A stretch of 50,318 nt of DNA from an uncultured Flavobacteriaceae bacterium (GTDB taxonomy: Bacteria; Bacteroidota; Bacteroidia; Flavobacteriales; Flavobacteriaceae), in the NCBI GenBank assembly GCA_913051755.1, contig CAJXBR010000004.1:1-50318 (forward strand), written 5' to 3'. Below, one piece after another: positions 1 through 8,956 of this stretch. The position numbers and the translations under genes were made by a program. The first letter of the stretch is position 1. Every line of letters begins with the position of its first letter. The notes under the pieces were generated by a model that saw only the letters and a program-made list of their open reading frames with translations, did not search any database and was not told the origin of the DNA.

Positions 1-190
1 TGAAAATAATGGCAACAAAGCCAAAAATAGACCCCTGCTGGGCAAACCAAAAGCCTAGTTTAAAACCACCAATTTGAATGGTGTTTAACTGCTCTACAAA
101 TAAAATCCCACAGCCAAATGAGACAATAAACCAAAGACTAAGAAGGATTCTGATGTAGCGAATATTTTTCTTCCAATAGGTATTTTTCAT
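1..190 (-). CDS. DUF4212 protein, putative solute:sodium symporter small subunit (partial)
   Basis: The reading frame starts at the ATG complementary to 188-190 and runs off the left edge, giving about 63 residues. The protein begins MKNTYWKKNIRYIRILLSLW and has one hydrophobic segment, a short amphipathic stretch containing IGGFKLGFWFAQQGS, and the beginning of a second hydrophobic segment. This pattern is typical of DUF4212, the small membrane subunit usually encoded just before a large sodium:solute (acetate-type) symporter. The large subunit would lie outside the window. The gene follows the sugar permease by 15 bases on the same strand, so the two may be co-transcribed. The family call rests on recognising the pattern in a partial sequence. 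Confidence 0.62.
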   Translation of the reverse strand, partial: MKNTYWKKNIRYIRILLSLWFIVSFGCGILFVEQLNTIQIGGFKLGFWFAQQGSIFGFVAIIF

Positions 191-205
191 AATTTAAATA
201 TTAAA

Positions 206-1504
206 TTAATTACGTAACCGATTTACAAAACCCGCAAAACCAAAGATGATGAGATAGCACGGGATAAGAATATAATAGCTTTCTTGTGCAGAAGTGGCCA
301 AGGCATCAGATGACGAAAGCCCTGACTGCATGAGGGCTTCCTTCCCTTGATCTACTAGTCTTCCGTATAAAGGTGGTATAATCGCCCCTCCAGCAATCGC
401 CATAATCAATAGGGCAGATGCCGTTTTGGTGTGTTTACCCAATCCCTTGAGAGTAAGTGGCCAGACTGCAGGCCATACCAATGCGTTAGCAATTCCTAAG
501 GCCGCAACAAACAAAACAGATGTAAATCCGTCCGTTGTCAAAATTAAAACACTAAAAACGATTCCCAAAAAAGCACTGATTTGTAGTGCTTTTTGCTGGC
601 TGATGTACTTTGGGATTAAAACTACCCCTAGAGCATAGGTTGCTACCATGGCCATGAGTGTGAATGTGGTAAAAAACTTGGCGGTAGAGGCCGAGATGCC
701 AAGAGCAATCCCATAGGCAATAATGGAGTCTCCAGCAATGACTTCAGCACCAACATACACAAACAGGGTCAGCATCCCAAGCCATAAATGTGGATATTGA
801 AATATCGTTTTTTGTGACTCTCCACTTGATTGTGAATTGGTTTCCATTGCCACCTCTACATTAGGTAGTGGTGCTTTACGCATCAAAAGACCCAACACAA
901 ATAGGACAATAGCCATAACCACATAAGGGATAAATACACTATCGGCCATTTGATCTAATAATGTCGCTTTTTCACTAGCAGATACACTATCGAGTTTGGC
1001 GTTGACTTCATCGATACCTTTGAGAAGAATGGCACCAAAGATGAGTGATCCCAAAGCACCAGCGACTTTGTTGGCAATGCCCATGATGGCAATGCGTTGA
1101 GCACCACTTTCAATGGGGCCAAGAATCGTGATGTATGGGTTTGCAGCAGTTTGCAGAATCGTCATTCCAGTACCTTGAATAAAAATTCCTGTCAAAAACA
1201 TCCAGTAAGTTCTTGCTTCGGCAGCTGGAATAAAAACCAAAGCTCCTGCTGCCATAATAAAAAGTCCTATAGACATTCCTATTTTATATCCTACTTTGCG
1301 CAACAGAAATGAGGCAGGAAGTGCCATTACAACAAAAGAAATATAGGATGCAGAAGCAACAAGATAAGACTGTGCTTCAGTGAGTTGATTGATAGTCTTC
1401 ATAAAGGGAATTAAAGCCCCATTGACCCAGGTCACAAAACCGAAAATAAAAAAAAGACCTGCGATTATGGCAATCGCAATTTTGGTGTTTGTGTTGATAT
1501 TCAT
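206..1504 (-). CDS. Sugar MFS transporter, FucP/GluP family
   Basis: The 432-residue protein has twelve predicted hydrophobic segments and belongs to the fucose/glucose/galactose permease branch of the major facilitator superfamily. Family signatures include GFVTWVNGALIPF in the first helix, the LLRKVGYKIG loop after helix 2, and LQTAANPYITILGP in helix 4. These proteins are inner-membrane proton symporters for monosaccharides. It is divergent from the GH92 alpha-mannosidase and shares a 222-base regulatory gap with it. I infer that it imports a monosaccharide released by the locus, such as mannose or GlcNAc. A second, diverged family member lies at 6701-8014, so the two probably differ in substrate. 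The substrate cannot be read from sequence. Confidence 0.88.
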   Translation of the reverse strand: MNINTNTKIAIAIIAGLFFIFGFVTWVNGALIPFMKTINQLTEAQSYLVASASYISFVVMALPASFLLRKVGYKIGMSIGLFIMAAGALVFIPAAEARTYWMFLTGIFIQGTGMTILQTAANPYITILGPIESGAQRIAIMGIANKVAGALGSLIFGAILLKGIDEVNAKLDSVSASEKATLLDQMADSVFIPYVVMAIVLFVLGLLMRKAPLPNVEVAMETNSQSSGESQKTIFQYPHLWLGMLTLFVYVGAEVIAGDSIIAYGIALGISASTAKFFTTFTLMAMVATYALGVVLIPKYISQQKALQISAFLGIVFSVLILTTDGFTSVLFVAALGIANALVWPAVWPLTLKGLGKHTKTASALLIMAIAGGAIIPPLYGRLVDQGKEALMQSGLSSSDALATSAQESYYILIPCYLIIFGFAGFVNRLRN

Positions 1505-1629
1505 TTTTTTAATATAAATGATTAATTTTTAAACGTAAAGTAATATTGAAAATAATAGCAAACTGATTTATTTATATCAAAAAAGTGTTTTTAATTTTAT
1601 TAAATCTACAATTTAAACATACTAATATC

Positions 1630-1659
1630 AAAATATCGTAATTTAATTAGTGATATTTT
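1630..1659. repeat. 8-bp inverted repeat in the GH92/permease gap
   Basis: AAAATATC at 1630-1637 is the exact reverse complement of GATATTTT at 1652-1659, with a 14-base spacer. It lies just upstream of the TGCA-repeat box at 1663-1684, between two divergent genes. It could be an operator, but an 8-bp AT-rich repeat can also arise by chance here. Confidence 0.35.
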
Positions 1660-1662
1660 AAA

Positions 1663-1684
1663 TTGCAGTCAAAATGCAGCATCT
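1663..1684 (+). promoter_or_regulatory. Candidate operator, phased TGCAG repeat upstream of GH92
   Basis: The box reads TTGCAGTCAAAATGCAG followed by CATCT. It contains two TGCAG units 11 bases apart. The same box, TTGCAGTCAAATTGCAG followed by TATCT, lies upstream of susC in the same orientation relative to its gene (16426 down to 16405). In the 22-base box only two positions differ. Here the box ends 30 bases before a TAnnTTTG match at 1715. At susC the matching gap is 29 bases. This is direct sequence evidence for a shared regulatory site. The protein that binds it is unknown. Confidence 0.6.
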
Positions 1685-1714
1685 TTTGATTCGATCTATT
1701 TTGTTTACAGAATT

Positions 1715-1722
1715 TATTTTTG
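1715..1722 (+). promoter_or_regulatory. Candidate -7 element for GH92
   Basis: TATTTTTG matches the Bacteroidota -7 consensus TAnnTTTG exactly. It ends only four bases before the ATG at 1727, so transcription from it would start at or very near the start codon and give a leaderless or nearly leaderless message. No well-placed -33 TTTG is present. The upstream phased repeat may compensate for this. Confidence 0.35.
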
Positions 1723-1726
1723 TGCT

Positions 1727-4651
1727 ATGAAACAAACAACCCTAGTAACACTCATCATTTTGAGTTTTTTTTCTGCATGTACAAATAATAGTACTCCTGA
1801 AAACACAGATTTAGTTTCATATGTAAATCCATTTGTTGGTACAGGTGGTCATGGCCATACCTACCCAGGCGCTACAATGCCTTTTGGAATGATGCAACTT
1901 AGCCCTGACACAAGACTTGATGGCTGGGATGGCTGTTCTGGGTATCACTACACAGATCAACATATTTATGGGTTCTCTCACACACATCTTTCTGGAACAG
2001 GGATTTTAGATTATGGAGATGTCTTGCTGATGCCAACCAATGATGTGGTTTTTAACAATGGTGCTGATGGAAAGATAGGATATCGATCTTCATTTTCTCA
2101 TGACAATGAGGTGGCATCGCCAGGGTATTATGCAGTACATCTAGATGATACAAAAATTGATGTCTCCCTAACCGTTTCAGAGCGCAGTGGAATTCATCAA
2201 TATACATTCCCCCAAGATTCTGAACAGGTTGTAATCCTCGATTTAGTTCATCGAGATTTGGTGATCGACTCAGGTCTCGATTTGATCGATGAGGTGAATG
2301 TGAGGGGTTATCGATTTTCAAATGCTTGGGCGAGAGATCAACGTATATTTTTTGATATGGTTTTCTCGAGACCCTACAAGGATGTAGTTTTTGAAAATGA
2401 TTTGTTGACTGGGAAATCAGTGAGGGCTGCCTTTATATTTGACCCAACAGAATCGAATGAAGTTGAAATTCGTGTTGGGATTTCTGCTGTTGACCAAAGC
2501 GGAGCTTTGCAAAACAGAGAACATGAGTTGGACGATAAATCCTTTGAAGATGTTCTTCAAATTGCTGAAAATACCTGGGAACAGCAGTTAAATAAAATTG
2601 TAGTGGAGACTTATGATGAAGAAGATAAATACAATTTTTACACTTCCTTATATCATACAATGCTCGCACCAAATCTCTTTCAAGATGTTGATGGGCGATA
2701 TAGGGGTATGGATATGAAAATTCATCAAGACGAGGAGACCAATTATTACTCTGTTTTTTCGCTTTGGGATACCTTTAGAGCCACGCACCCACTCTACACA
2801 CTAATTGATCAAGACAGAACAAATCATTTCATCCGAACGTTCATCAAAAAATATGAAGAAGGTGGAATCATGCCCATTTGGGATTTGGCTGGTAACTATA
2901 CAAATACGATGATTGGGTATCATGCTGTTCCTGTGATTGCAGATGCCTATCAGAAAGGGATTAGAGACTATGATGTTGAAAAGGCATTTGAAGCAATGAA
3001 ACACTCTGCCACTCGCAATCATAATGGTTTGGAGAGCTATAAAAAATATGGATTTATACCTGTTGAAACCGAATCAGAGTCTGTTTCAAAAACACTTGAA
3101 TATGCTTATGATGATTGGACCATTGCCATCATGGCCAAATCCTTGGACAAAAAAGAGGACTACAAAAATTATTTACAACGAGCGCAGTACTATAAAAACC
3201 TTCATGATCCCTCAACCAATTTTATGAGAGGTCGTTTTCATAACAAATGGTTTGAGCCTTTTGATCCTTACGAGGTAAATTTTAATTACACCGAAGCCAA
3301 CTCCTGGCAATATAGTTTTTATGCCCCGCAAGACATTTCAGGACATATGTCTCTTATGGGCGGAAAAGCATCTTATGAAAAATTACTCGATGATCTTTTT
3401 TCAGCAAGCACAGAAACATCTGGCCGAAAACAATCCGACATCACTGGTTTGATTGGACAATATGCACATGGAAATGAACCAAGCCATCATATGGCATACT
3501 TGTATAATTTCGTTAACAAGCCGCATAAAACACAAGAGAAGGTTCGTCAAATTATGACAGAGCTTTACTCCAATGAGCCTGATGGGATTTCGGGCAATGA
3601 AGATTGTGGTCAAATGAGTGCATGGTATGTGTTTAGTGCACTAGGGTTTTACCCTGTAACGCCAGGCTCAAATGAATATATTATTGGGTCTCCAATTGTC
3701 AAATCGGCAACCATAAATTTAGAAAACGGAAATACTTTACGAATCAATGCTCCCGAAAATAATCGCCGTTCATATTATGTAAATGATGTCACACTCAATG
3801 GGATAAAATTAGAAAATTCATATATCAATCACAACGATATTGTCAATGGTGGAACTCTGGATTTTAGTATGAGCAGACGAAAAGCAGAATGGGGCTCTAC
3901 TGATGCTTCTGTGCCTTCAACTGAAATCAATGAGTTTTTGATCACATCACCTCCATATATTTCAAAAGGTGATTTAGCATTTGATTTGTCTACTACTGTC
4001 GAACTTGAAAGCATACAAGATGAAGCCGATATTTATTATTCCACAGGTGGTGATTATAAAAAATACACAGAACCTCTCACTATTGATGACAACACCATTA
4101 TAAAAGTTTATGCAGACATCAATGGGCAAAAAAGTGCAGTCTTAGAAACCACCTTTCGCAAAAAAAATCCTGACGTAAAAGTCACTCTACTTACAGACTA
4201 TCATTTTCAGTACACTGCAGGCGGGAATGATGCCTTAGCAGATGGGATCATTGGTAAAGAAGATTTTCGTACTGGGGCGTGGCAAGGATATCATGATGTA
4301 GATGTAAATGCTATCGTCAATTTATCTGCACCCAAAACAATTCATGACATTACGATTAATTTTTTAAGTGATCAAAGTGCTTGGATTTTCTTTCCAGACA
4401 GCGCCGAGTGCTACGTTTCTGCTGATGGAGAAAACTACACATTTGTAGGATCCAAGGATTTTAATAATAAGGAATTAGACTCTCCAAAAATCAATACAAT
4501 ATCTTTTACCCCTGCTGATGAACAATATCAATATGTGAAGTTAATCGCTAAAAAAGCTGGCCCTGTTCCTGAATGGCATATGGGTCATCAATTTGACGGA
4601 AAAACTTGGATCTTTGTCGATGAAATTCAAATTAATTATGAACCTAAGTAA
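1727..4651 (+). CDS. GH92 alpha-mannosidase lipoprotein with CHB_HEX_C-like and F5/8-type C domains
   Basis: This 974-residue protein begins with a lipoprotein signal (SPII, Cys18 in LSFFSAC), so it is lipid-anchored outside the inner membrane. Residues about 30-740 form the GH92 module, a calcium-dependent exo-alpha-mannosidase family acting on N-glycan and mannan mannose. Signatures are VNPFVGTGGHGHTYPGA near the N-terminus, Glu523 in EANSWQY (candidate general acid) and GNEDCGQMSAWYVFSALG at about 623-640. The C-terminus carries two extra modules: a chitobiase C-terminal-like domain (about 745-835) and a discoidin/F5/8-type C carbohydrate-binding domain (about 840-970). This makes the protein longer than a typical single-module GH92 of about 740 residues. 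It overlaps the next gene by 14 bases. Linkage specificity (1,2, 1,3, 1,4 or 1,6) cannot be read from sequence. Confidence 0.93.
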   Translation: MKQTTLVTLIILSFFSACTNNSTPENTDLVSYVNPFVGTGGHGHTYPGATMPFGMMQLSPDTRLDGWDGCSGYHYTDQHIYGFSHTHLSGTGILDYGDVLLMPTNDVVFNNGADGKIGYRSSFSHDNEVASPGYYAVHLDDTKIDVSLTVSERSGIHQYTFPQDSEQVVILDLVHRDLVIDSGLDLIDEVNVRGYRFSNAWARDQRIFFDMVFSRPYKDVVFENDLLTGKSVRAAFIFDPTESNEVEIRVGISAVDQSGALQNREHELDDKSFEDVLQIAENTWEQQLNKIVVETYDEEDKYNFYTSLYHTMLAPNLFQDVDGRYRGMDMKIHQDEETNYYSVFSLWDTFRATHPLYTLIDQDRTNHFIRTFIKKYEEGGIMPIWDLAGNYTNTMIGYHAVPVIADAYQKGIRDYDVEKAFEAMKHSATRNHNGLESYKKYGFIPVETESESVSKTLEYAYDDWTIAIMAKSLDKKEDYKNYLQRAQYYKNLHDPSTNFMRGRFHNKWFEPFDPYEVNFNYTEANSWQYSFYAPQDISGHMSLMGGKASYEKLLDDLFSASTETSGRKQSDITGLIGQYAHGNEPSHHMAYLYNFVNKPHKTQEKVRQIMTELYSNEPDGISGNEDCGQMSAWYVFSALGFYPVTPGSNEYIIGSPIVKSATINLENGNTLRINAPENNRRSYYVNDVTLNGIKLENSYINHNDIVNGGTLDFSMSRRKAEWGSTDASVPSTEINEFLITSPPYISKGDLAFDLSTTVELESIQDEADIYYSTGGDYKKYTEPLTIDDNTIIKVYADINGQKSAVLETTFRKKNPDVKVTLLTDYHFQYTAGGNDALADGIIGKEDFRTGAWQGYHDVDVNAIVNLSAPKTIHDITINFLSDQSAWIFFPDSAECYVSADGENYTFVGSKDFNNKELDSPKINTISFTPADEQYQYVKLIAKKAGPVPEWHMGHQFDGKTWIFVDEIQINYEPK

Positions 4652-6662
4652 TCGCATCATTGACAATATTCAAGTTGGATTTGTAGCCTTATTTATTTTC
4701 GTTCTTTCTTCTTGTCAAACATCGACAAATACATTGTCGTTACCAAGCCTATTTTCGGACAATATGGTGTTACAAAGAAATGCAGAGGTGCAGCTTTGGG
4801 GAAAGTCTTTTGCAGGAGCTGATGTAACAATTGCAGTGCCTTGGGGGGAATTCAAGTCAGTAGCCAATAATGATGGCAGCTGGAATATCGTCATGCCAAC
4901 AGCTGATTATGCTCGTCCTTTTTCAATGGAAGTGTGCGACAATACTTCATGTATAAACATTCAAAACGTTGCACTGGGTGAGGTTTGGCTTGCTTCAGGG
5001 CAAAGTAATATGAGTATGCCACTCAAAGGATGGTTGCCTACAGATCCCATAGAAAATTCCTCTGCCGAAATTGCTCAATCCGATCAATATCCATTTCGCT
5101 TTTTTAAAGTCAAACATACCGTTAGTCATGTTCCCAAAACCACAGTACAAGGAAGTTGGAAGGTGAGTAACCCAATCAACGCAGCTGAATTTAGTGCAAC
5201 AGCCTATTTTTTTGCAAAAAATTTATACGATGAACTCAAGGTTCCTATAGGAATTATCAATAGTAGCTGGGGTGGTACCCCTGTTCAGTCATGGGCTGAC
5301 CAAAGCGCTTTGCAAAACGTTCCAGCATATAGAGAAAGCTTAAAGAACATTGAGACAGCAGAGGACAAGAAAAAAAAGTATGAAAAATGGCTACAGCCAC
5401 TAGACTCATTTCCAGAGACAACTGAAAAAACCACTTTTGAAGAGTGGAGCAAATTGGCATTTGATGACCTGCATTTCTCGACTGAAGAGTTTGACGATAC
5501 CCAATGGCTTGACTTATCAATTCCAGGAAACTATGCTGATGTATTCAGTGGCTATACTGCTAGTGATTTTGATGGTATTGTTTGGATAAGAAAATCATTC
5601 ACCATTGATAAGCTTGGTAAGGATTACAAATTTAAACTTGGTTTGGTTGATGATATGGACTTTACTTTTATCAATGGTGAATTCATTGGCGCTACTGTCG
5701 GAGAAGACAGCTTCAAAGAAAAGCAATATGAAATTCCTTCTGGATTACTCAGAGAGGGTGTGAACACCATCGCTATTCGATTAATCGACACCATGGTTGA
5801 TGCCAGGATTTATTCTCCAATTAGTCTTAGCAGTAGTGAGAGTGAATTGTCACTTGAGGGAAATTGGAAAGTGATGCCTACTGCAGAGTTATATAAAAAC
5901 AACTTTTATGTGCTGAGTCCAGCGTATATTACTTCCAACCCTAGGCCAGATTATTTTAAATCTTCAGCTTGGACACCAACAGCACTTTTCAATGGCATGA
6001 TTAGTCCTTTGATTCCGTATTCAATACAAGGGGCAATATGGTACCAGGGTGAGGCAAACGTTGGTTTTGAAGATGAATACAAAATCGTGTTTAGAAACAT
6101 GATCGAAGGATGGCGTTCGAAATGGAACAATGACTTTCCTTTTTATTTTGTGCAAATTGCCCCATATAATTATGGAGATGGACTTTCTCCAGCTCTCCGA
6201 GATGCCCAACGCCATGTTACTTCATTGGCAAACACAGCGATGGTTGTGACCCTCGATATTGGAAACCCTGATAATATTCATCCAGCGAAAAAAAATGAAG
6301 TGGGAAAACGCCTGTCTGATCTAGCATTAGATCAAACCTATGGTGTGAAAAACACCCATCTTGCTTCCAAGCCGTTGAGTGTTGTCGGCAAAAAAAATAT
6401 CGTCAGTATTCTGTTCGATTGTAAAGATGGCGGTAGTTTGCAGCTCAAAAATCCTTCTTCAGATCAAATCGAAATTTCGGAAGATAATATCAATTTCTTT
6501 CAAGCAAACGCAGTGGTCGATGACTGCTATTTACATCTGTATTCATCAAAAGTAAAACGCCCTAAATATGTTCGTCATGCGTGGACAGATACAAGCAGTG
6601 GCGCTATACTGAATTCTAAAGGAATCCCAGTCTCAACGTTTTTAGTTGAAGTTGAGAACTGA
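4638..6662 (+). CDS. Sialate O-acetylesterase-family esterase lipoprotein
   Basis: I chose the ATG at 4638, overlapping the GH92 stop by 14 bases, because it gives a 674-residue protein with a plausible lipoprotein signal (Cys26 in FVLSSC). ATGs at 4593 and 4620 would add up to 15 residues. The SGNH/SASA esterase fold is indicated by ASGQSNM with the nucleophile Ser at about 123, IWYQGEANVGFEDEY, and the catalytic Asp/His block PDNIHPAKKNEVGKR near the C-terminus. A jelly-roll insert resembling a GH2 sugar-binding domain sits at about 270-400. The family removes O-acetyl groups from sialic acid or other sugars. No sialidase is present here, so the substrate may be acetylated mannose or GlcNAc residues. 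It is translationally coupled to GH92. Confidence 0.85.
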   Translation: MNLSNRIIDNIQVGFVALFIFVLSSCQTSTNTLSLPSLFSDNMVLQRNAEVQLWGKSFAGADVTIAVPWGEFKSVANNDGSWNIVMPTADYARPFSMEVCDNTSCINIQNVALGEVWLASGQSNMSMPLKGWLPTDPIENSSAEIAQSDQYPFRFFKVKHTVSHVPKTTVQGSWKVSNPINAAEFSATAYFFAKNLYDELKVPIGIINSSWGGTPVQSWADQSALQNVPAYRESLKNIETAEDKKKKYEKWLQPLDSFPETTEKTTFEEWSKLAFDDLHFSTEEFDDTQWLDLSIPGNYADVFSGYTASDFDGIVWIRKSFTIDKLGKDYKFKLGLVDDMDFTFINGEFIGATVGEDSFKEKQYEIPSGLLREGVNTIAIRLIDTMVDARIYSPISLSSSESELSLEGNWKVMPTAELYKNNFYVLSPAYITSNPRPDYFKSSAWTPTALFNGMISPLIPYSIQGAIWYQGEANVGFEDEYKIVFRNMIEGWRSKWNNDFPFYFVQIAPYNYGDGLSPALRDAQRHVTSLANTAMVVTLDIGNPDNIHPAKKNEVGKRLSDLALDQTYGVKNTHLASKPLSVVGKKNIVSILFDCKDGGSLQLKNPSSDQIEISEDNINFFQANAVVDDCYLHLYSSKVKRPKYVRHAWTDTSSGAILNSKGIPVSTFLVEVEN

Positions 6663-6694
6663 ATTTAACACCAAGGGATGGTTTAGACAGCTTG

Positions 6695-6720
6695 AAGTTT
6701 TTAAGTCAAAAAACTTTTTT
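6695..6720 (+). terminator. Possible AT-rich terminator after the esterase gene
   Basis: AAGTTTTT at 6695-6702 can pair with AAAAACTT at 6709-6716 around a 6-base loop, followed by further T residues. The stem has a single G-C pair and overlaps the last codons of the convergent permease gene, so the call is weak. Confidence 0.35.
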
Positions 6721-8014
6721 TACTCCGCTGATAGCCATACCAAATAATGTAACCATAACAAACGATCAGTAAAAGAAGGGCCATTTTAAACCCAAATAAA
6801 TCTGTCATATATCCATAGAGAGGCGGAATGATGGCGCCTCCAACAATCATCGTACACAGTATTCCTGACGCTTGTGGTTTCAAGTCATCCAAACCCTCTA
6901 AAGATAAACTGAAAATGGTAGGGAACATTATAGAGTTAAAAAGACCAACTGCAAGGATAGAAATCATGGAAACAATGCCTAGGGTTTGAGATGAGATAAC
7001 AATCATGAGTACCGCACCGGTCGCAAAATAAGAAAGAACAACAGAAGGCCGAATAACTTTGGTGAGATAAGAGCCAACAAAACGACCAATCATAGCACCA
7101 CTCCAATAGAAAGTAACGAAAGCACCCAAGATGCCATAATCACTCACTGCTGAGAGGTCTTGCCCCAATAAAGTCGAGGCAATCGCTGCCATAACTTCAT
7201 TATGCTTGACTATAGCAGTAAGACCCATATCATAAAAATAATTGACAAGATAACTGCCAATTGCCACCTCAGCACCCACATAAATAAAGATTCCAAGCGC
7301 GCCAAGAAGCAGCGATTTATTTCGCAATAGCGAGCTGTATCCGCCTTTTGGTGCAGACGATAGCATTGTTGGTAATTTAACAAAGACAAACACCAATGCA
7401 AGAAGAATGATAAAAGATGTAATGATCATAAAAGGAGTCTGCACTGCTGTGGCTTCGCTGATCAGATAGGCTTCACGTGCAGTACTCGTCATCTCTGATA
7501 TCTCATCGCTCGAGCGAACTTTATCACTCAGAATAAACGATGCTCCTAATATGGGGGCAATTGATGTACCTAGTGAATTAAATGCTTGTGAAAGATTGAG
7601 ACGACTCGCAGCTCCTGACTCAGAACCCAAAACTGCAACATAAGGGTTTGCAGCAACTTGCAGTACTGTAATCCCTCCAGCAAGCACAAAATATGCCAAT
7701 AAAAACACATTAAATTCACGAAAGGAAGCAGCAGGGTAAAACAAAAAACAACCAATCGCCATAGTGATAAGTCCTGCGACTATCCCCCTTTTGTATCCAA
7801 TTTTTGAAAGCAAAAACCCTGCTGGAATCGATAGGATGAAGTATGCCCCAAAAAAAGCAAATTGTACCAAGCCAGCCTGAAAGTAAGTCAGTGTAAACAA
7901 ATCTCGAATTCGTGGGATCAAGCTGTCGACAAGGACTGTGATAAATCCCCATAAAAAAAACAAGGATGTTAAGAAAATAAAAGCCGTTCTGTAATTGTGT
8001 TTTGTTTGATTCAT
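6701..8014 (-). CDS. Sugar MFS transporter, FucP family (second copy)
   Basis: The 437-residue inner-membrane protein has twelve hydrophobic segments and FucP-type signatures: LFFLWGFITVLVDSLIPR in helix 1, LLSKIGYKRG after helix 2 and LQVAANPYVAVLG in helix 4. It belongs to the same family as the 206-1504 permease but is clearly diverged, and it has a longer central loop. It is convergent with the esterase gene, and divergent from cutC across a 222-base gap. It probably takes up a monosaccharide freed by the glycosidases. Having two permeases fits a locus that releases both mannose and GlcNAc, although which carries which is inference. Confidence 0.88.
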   Translation of the reverse strand: MNQTKHNYRTAFIFLTSLFFLWGFITVLVDSLIPRIRDLFTLTYFQAGLVQFAFFGAYFILSIPAGFLLSKIGYKRGIVAGLITMAIGCFLFYPAASFREFNVFLLAYFVLAGGITVLQVAANPYVAVLGSESGAASRLNLSQAFNSLGTSIAPILGASFILSDKVRSSDEISEMTSTAREAYLISEATAVQTPFMIITSFIILLALVFVFVKLPTMLSSAPKGGYSSLLRNKSLLLGALGIFIYVGAEVAIGSYLVNYFYDMGLTAIVKHNEVMAAIASTLLGQDLSAVSDYGILGAFVTFYWSGAMIGRFVGSYLTKVIRPSVVLSYFATGAVLMIVISSQTLGIVSMISILAVGLFNSIMFPTIFSLSLEGLDDLKPQASGILCTMIVGGAIIPPLYGYMTDLFGFKMALLLLIVCYGYIIWYGYQRSKKSFLT

Positions 8015-8236
8015 AAGATTGTGTTTGTGGTTAAATCTCTGCTAAAATTTTAGTCTTTTTGAAATATTAATTGCTGATTAATTAAGTCAAAATTGTTTTT
8101 TTAACTGTATTTTTAGGTATATTTAAATCATGTGATTTTTTATAAAAAAGACATTTCTTCATTCATAAATCCTTTCTAAATATAGACAAATTTTAATGAT
8201 TTTTCGATAGTTGATGTTATCCTTAAAAATGGGAAA

Positions 8237-8956
8237 ATGGTAGTAGAAATTTGCGCGAATTCTTTCCGATCAGCATGCAATGCAGAAAAGGCAGGTGCTG
8301 ATCGAATTGAGCTTTGTGCTGAGTTAGCAACTGGTGGGCTTACGCCATCCTATGGGTTAGTAAAGCAAGTGATTTCAAAACTATCGATACCAGTGTATGT
8401 CTTAATACGCCCACGCAGTGGAGATTTTTGTTACTCAGACGAGGATTTTGATATTATGAAACAGGACATTAGTCTTTGTAAAAAGTTGCATTGCCAAGGG
8501 ATTGTTTCAGGAGTTTTACACGCCGACATGACCATTGACCTTAAACGAACCAAAGAGTTGGTAGAATTTACACGTCCTTTGTCGTTCACGTTTCACAGGG
8601 CGTTTGATTCAGTGCCAAACCCACTGAAAGCAGTAACTGAGTTAGAAAAGATTGGTGTCGAAAGACTACTAACGTCAGGTCAACAATCGACTGCAGTTGA
8701 AGGCCTGCCCATACTTCAAAAATTACAAGAGAATTTTAGTGGAAAAATCATCCCTGCCGCTGGGATTAACATTAAAAATATATCGAAATTTAAAACGTCT
8801 ATTTTTAAAGAAATTCATTTCTCTGCCAGCATTCGAGAAAAAAGAAACACAACAGATTTTCTGCCATTGAATTCTGAAAAACACTTTGACGAAACATACC
8901 AAACTTATGCTGATCAAAACATAATTGAACAAATGATATCATTACTCCATGCATAA
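8237..8956 (+). CDS. cutC: CutC family protein
   Basis: The 239-residue TIM-barrel protein matches the CutC family over its full length, starting MVVEICANSFRSACNAEKAG and containing RIELCAELATGGLTPSYG and the VLIRPRSGDFCYS segment. CutC was first linked to copper tolerance, but its biochemical activity is poorly defined. It lacks a signal peptide and should be cytoplasmic. Its stop codon overlaps the start of the GH2 beta-mannosidase by 8 bases, so the two are translationally coupled inside a glycan locus. This suggests a role in sugar metabolism rather than metal handling, which is inference from context. The ATG at 8237 gives the usual family N-terminus. Confidence 0.88.
   Translation: MVVEICANSFRSACNAEKAGADRIELCAELATGGLTPSYGLVKQVISKLSIPVYVLIRPRSGDFCYSDEDFDIMKQDISLCKKLHCQGIVSGVLHADMTIDLKRTKELVEFTRPLSFTFHRAFDSVPNPLKAVTELEKIGVERLLTSGQQSTAVEGLPILQKLQENFSGKIIPAAGINIKNISKFKTSIFKEIHFSASIREKRNTTDFLPLNSEKHFDETYQTYADQNIIEQMISLLHA

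Noticed and set aside
8084..8094. AGTCAAAATTG upstream of cutC, resembling part of the phased operator
   Set aside because: It matches only the centre of the box and lacks both TGCAG units, so it is likely chance in AT-rich DNA.
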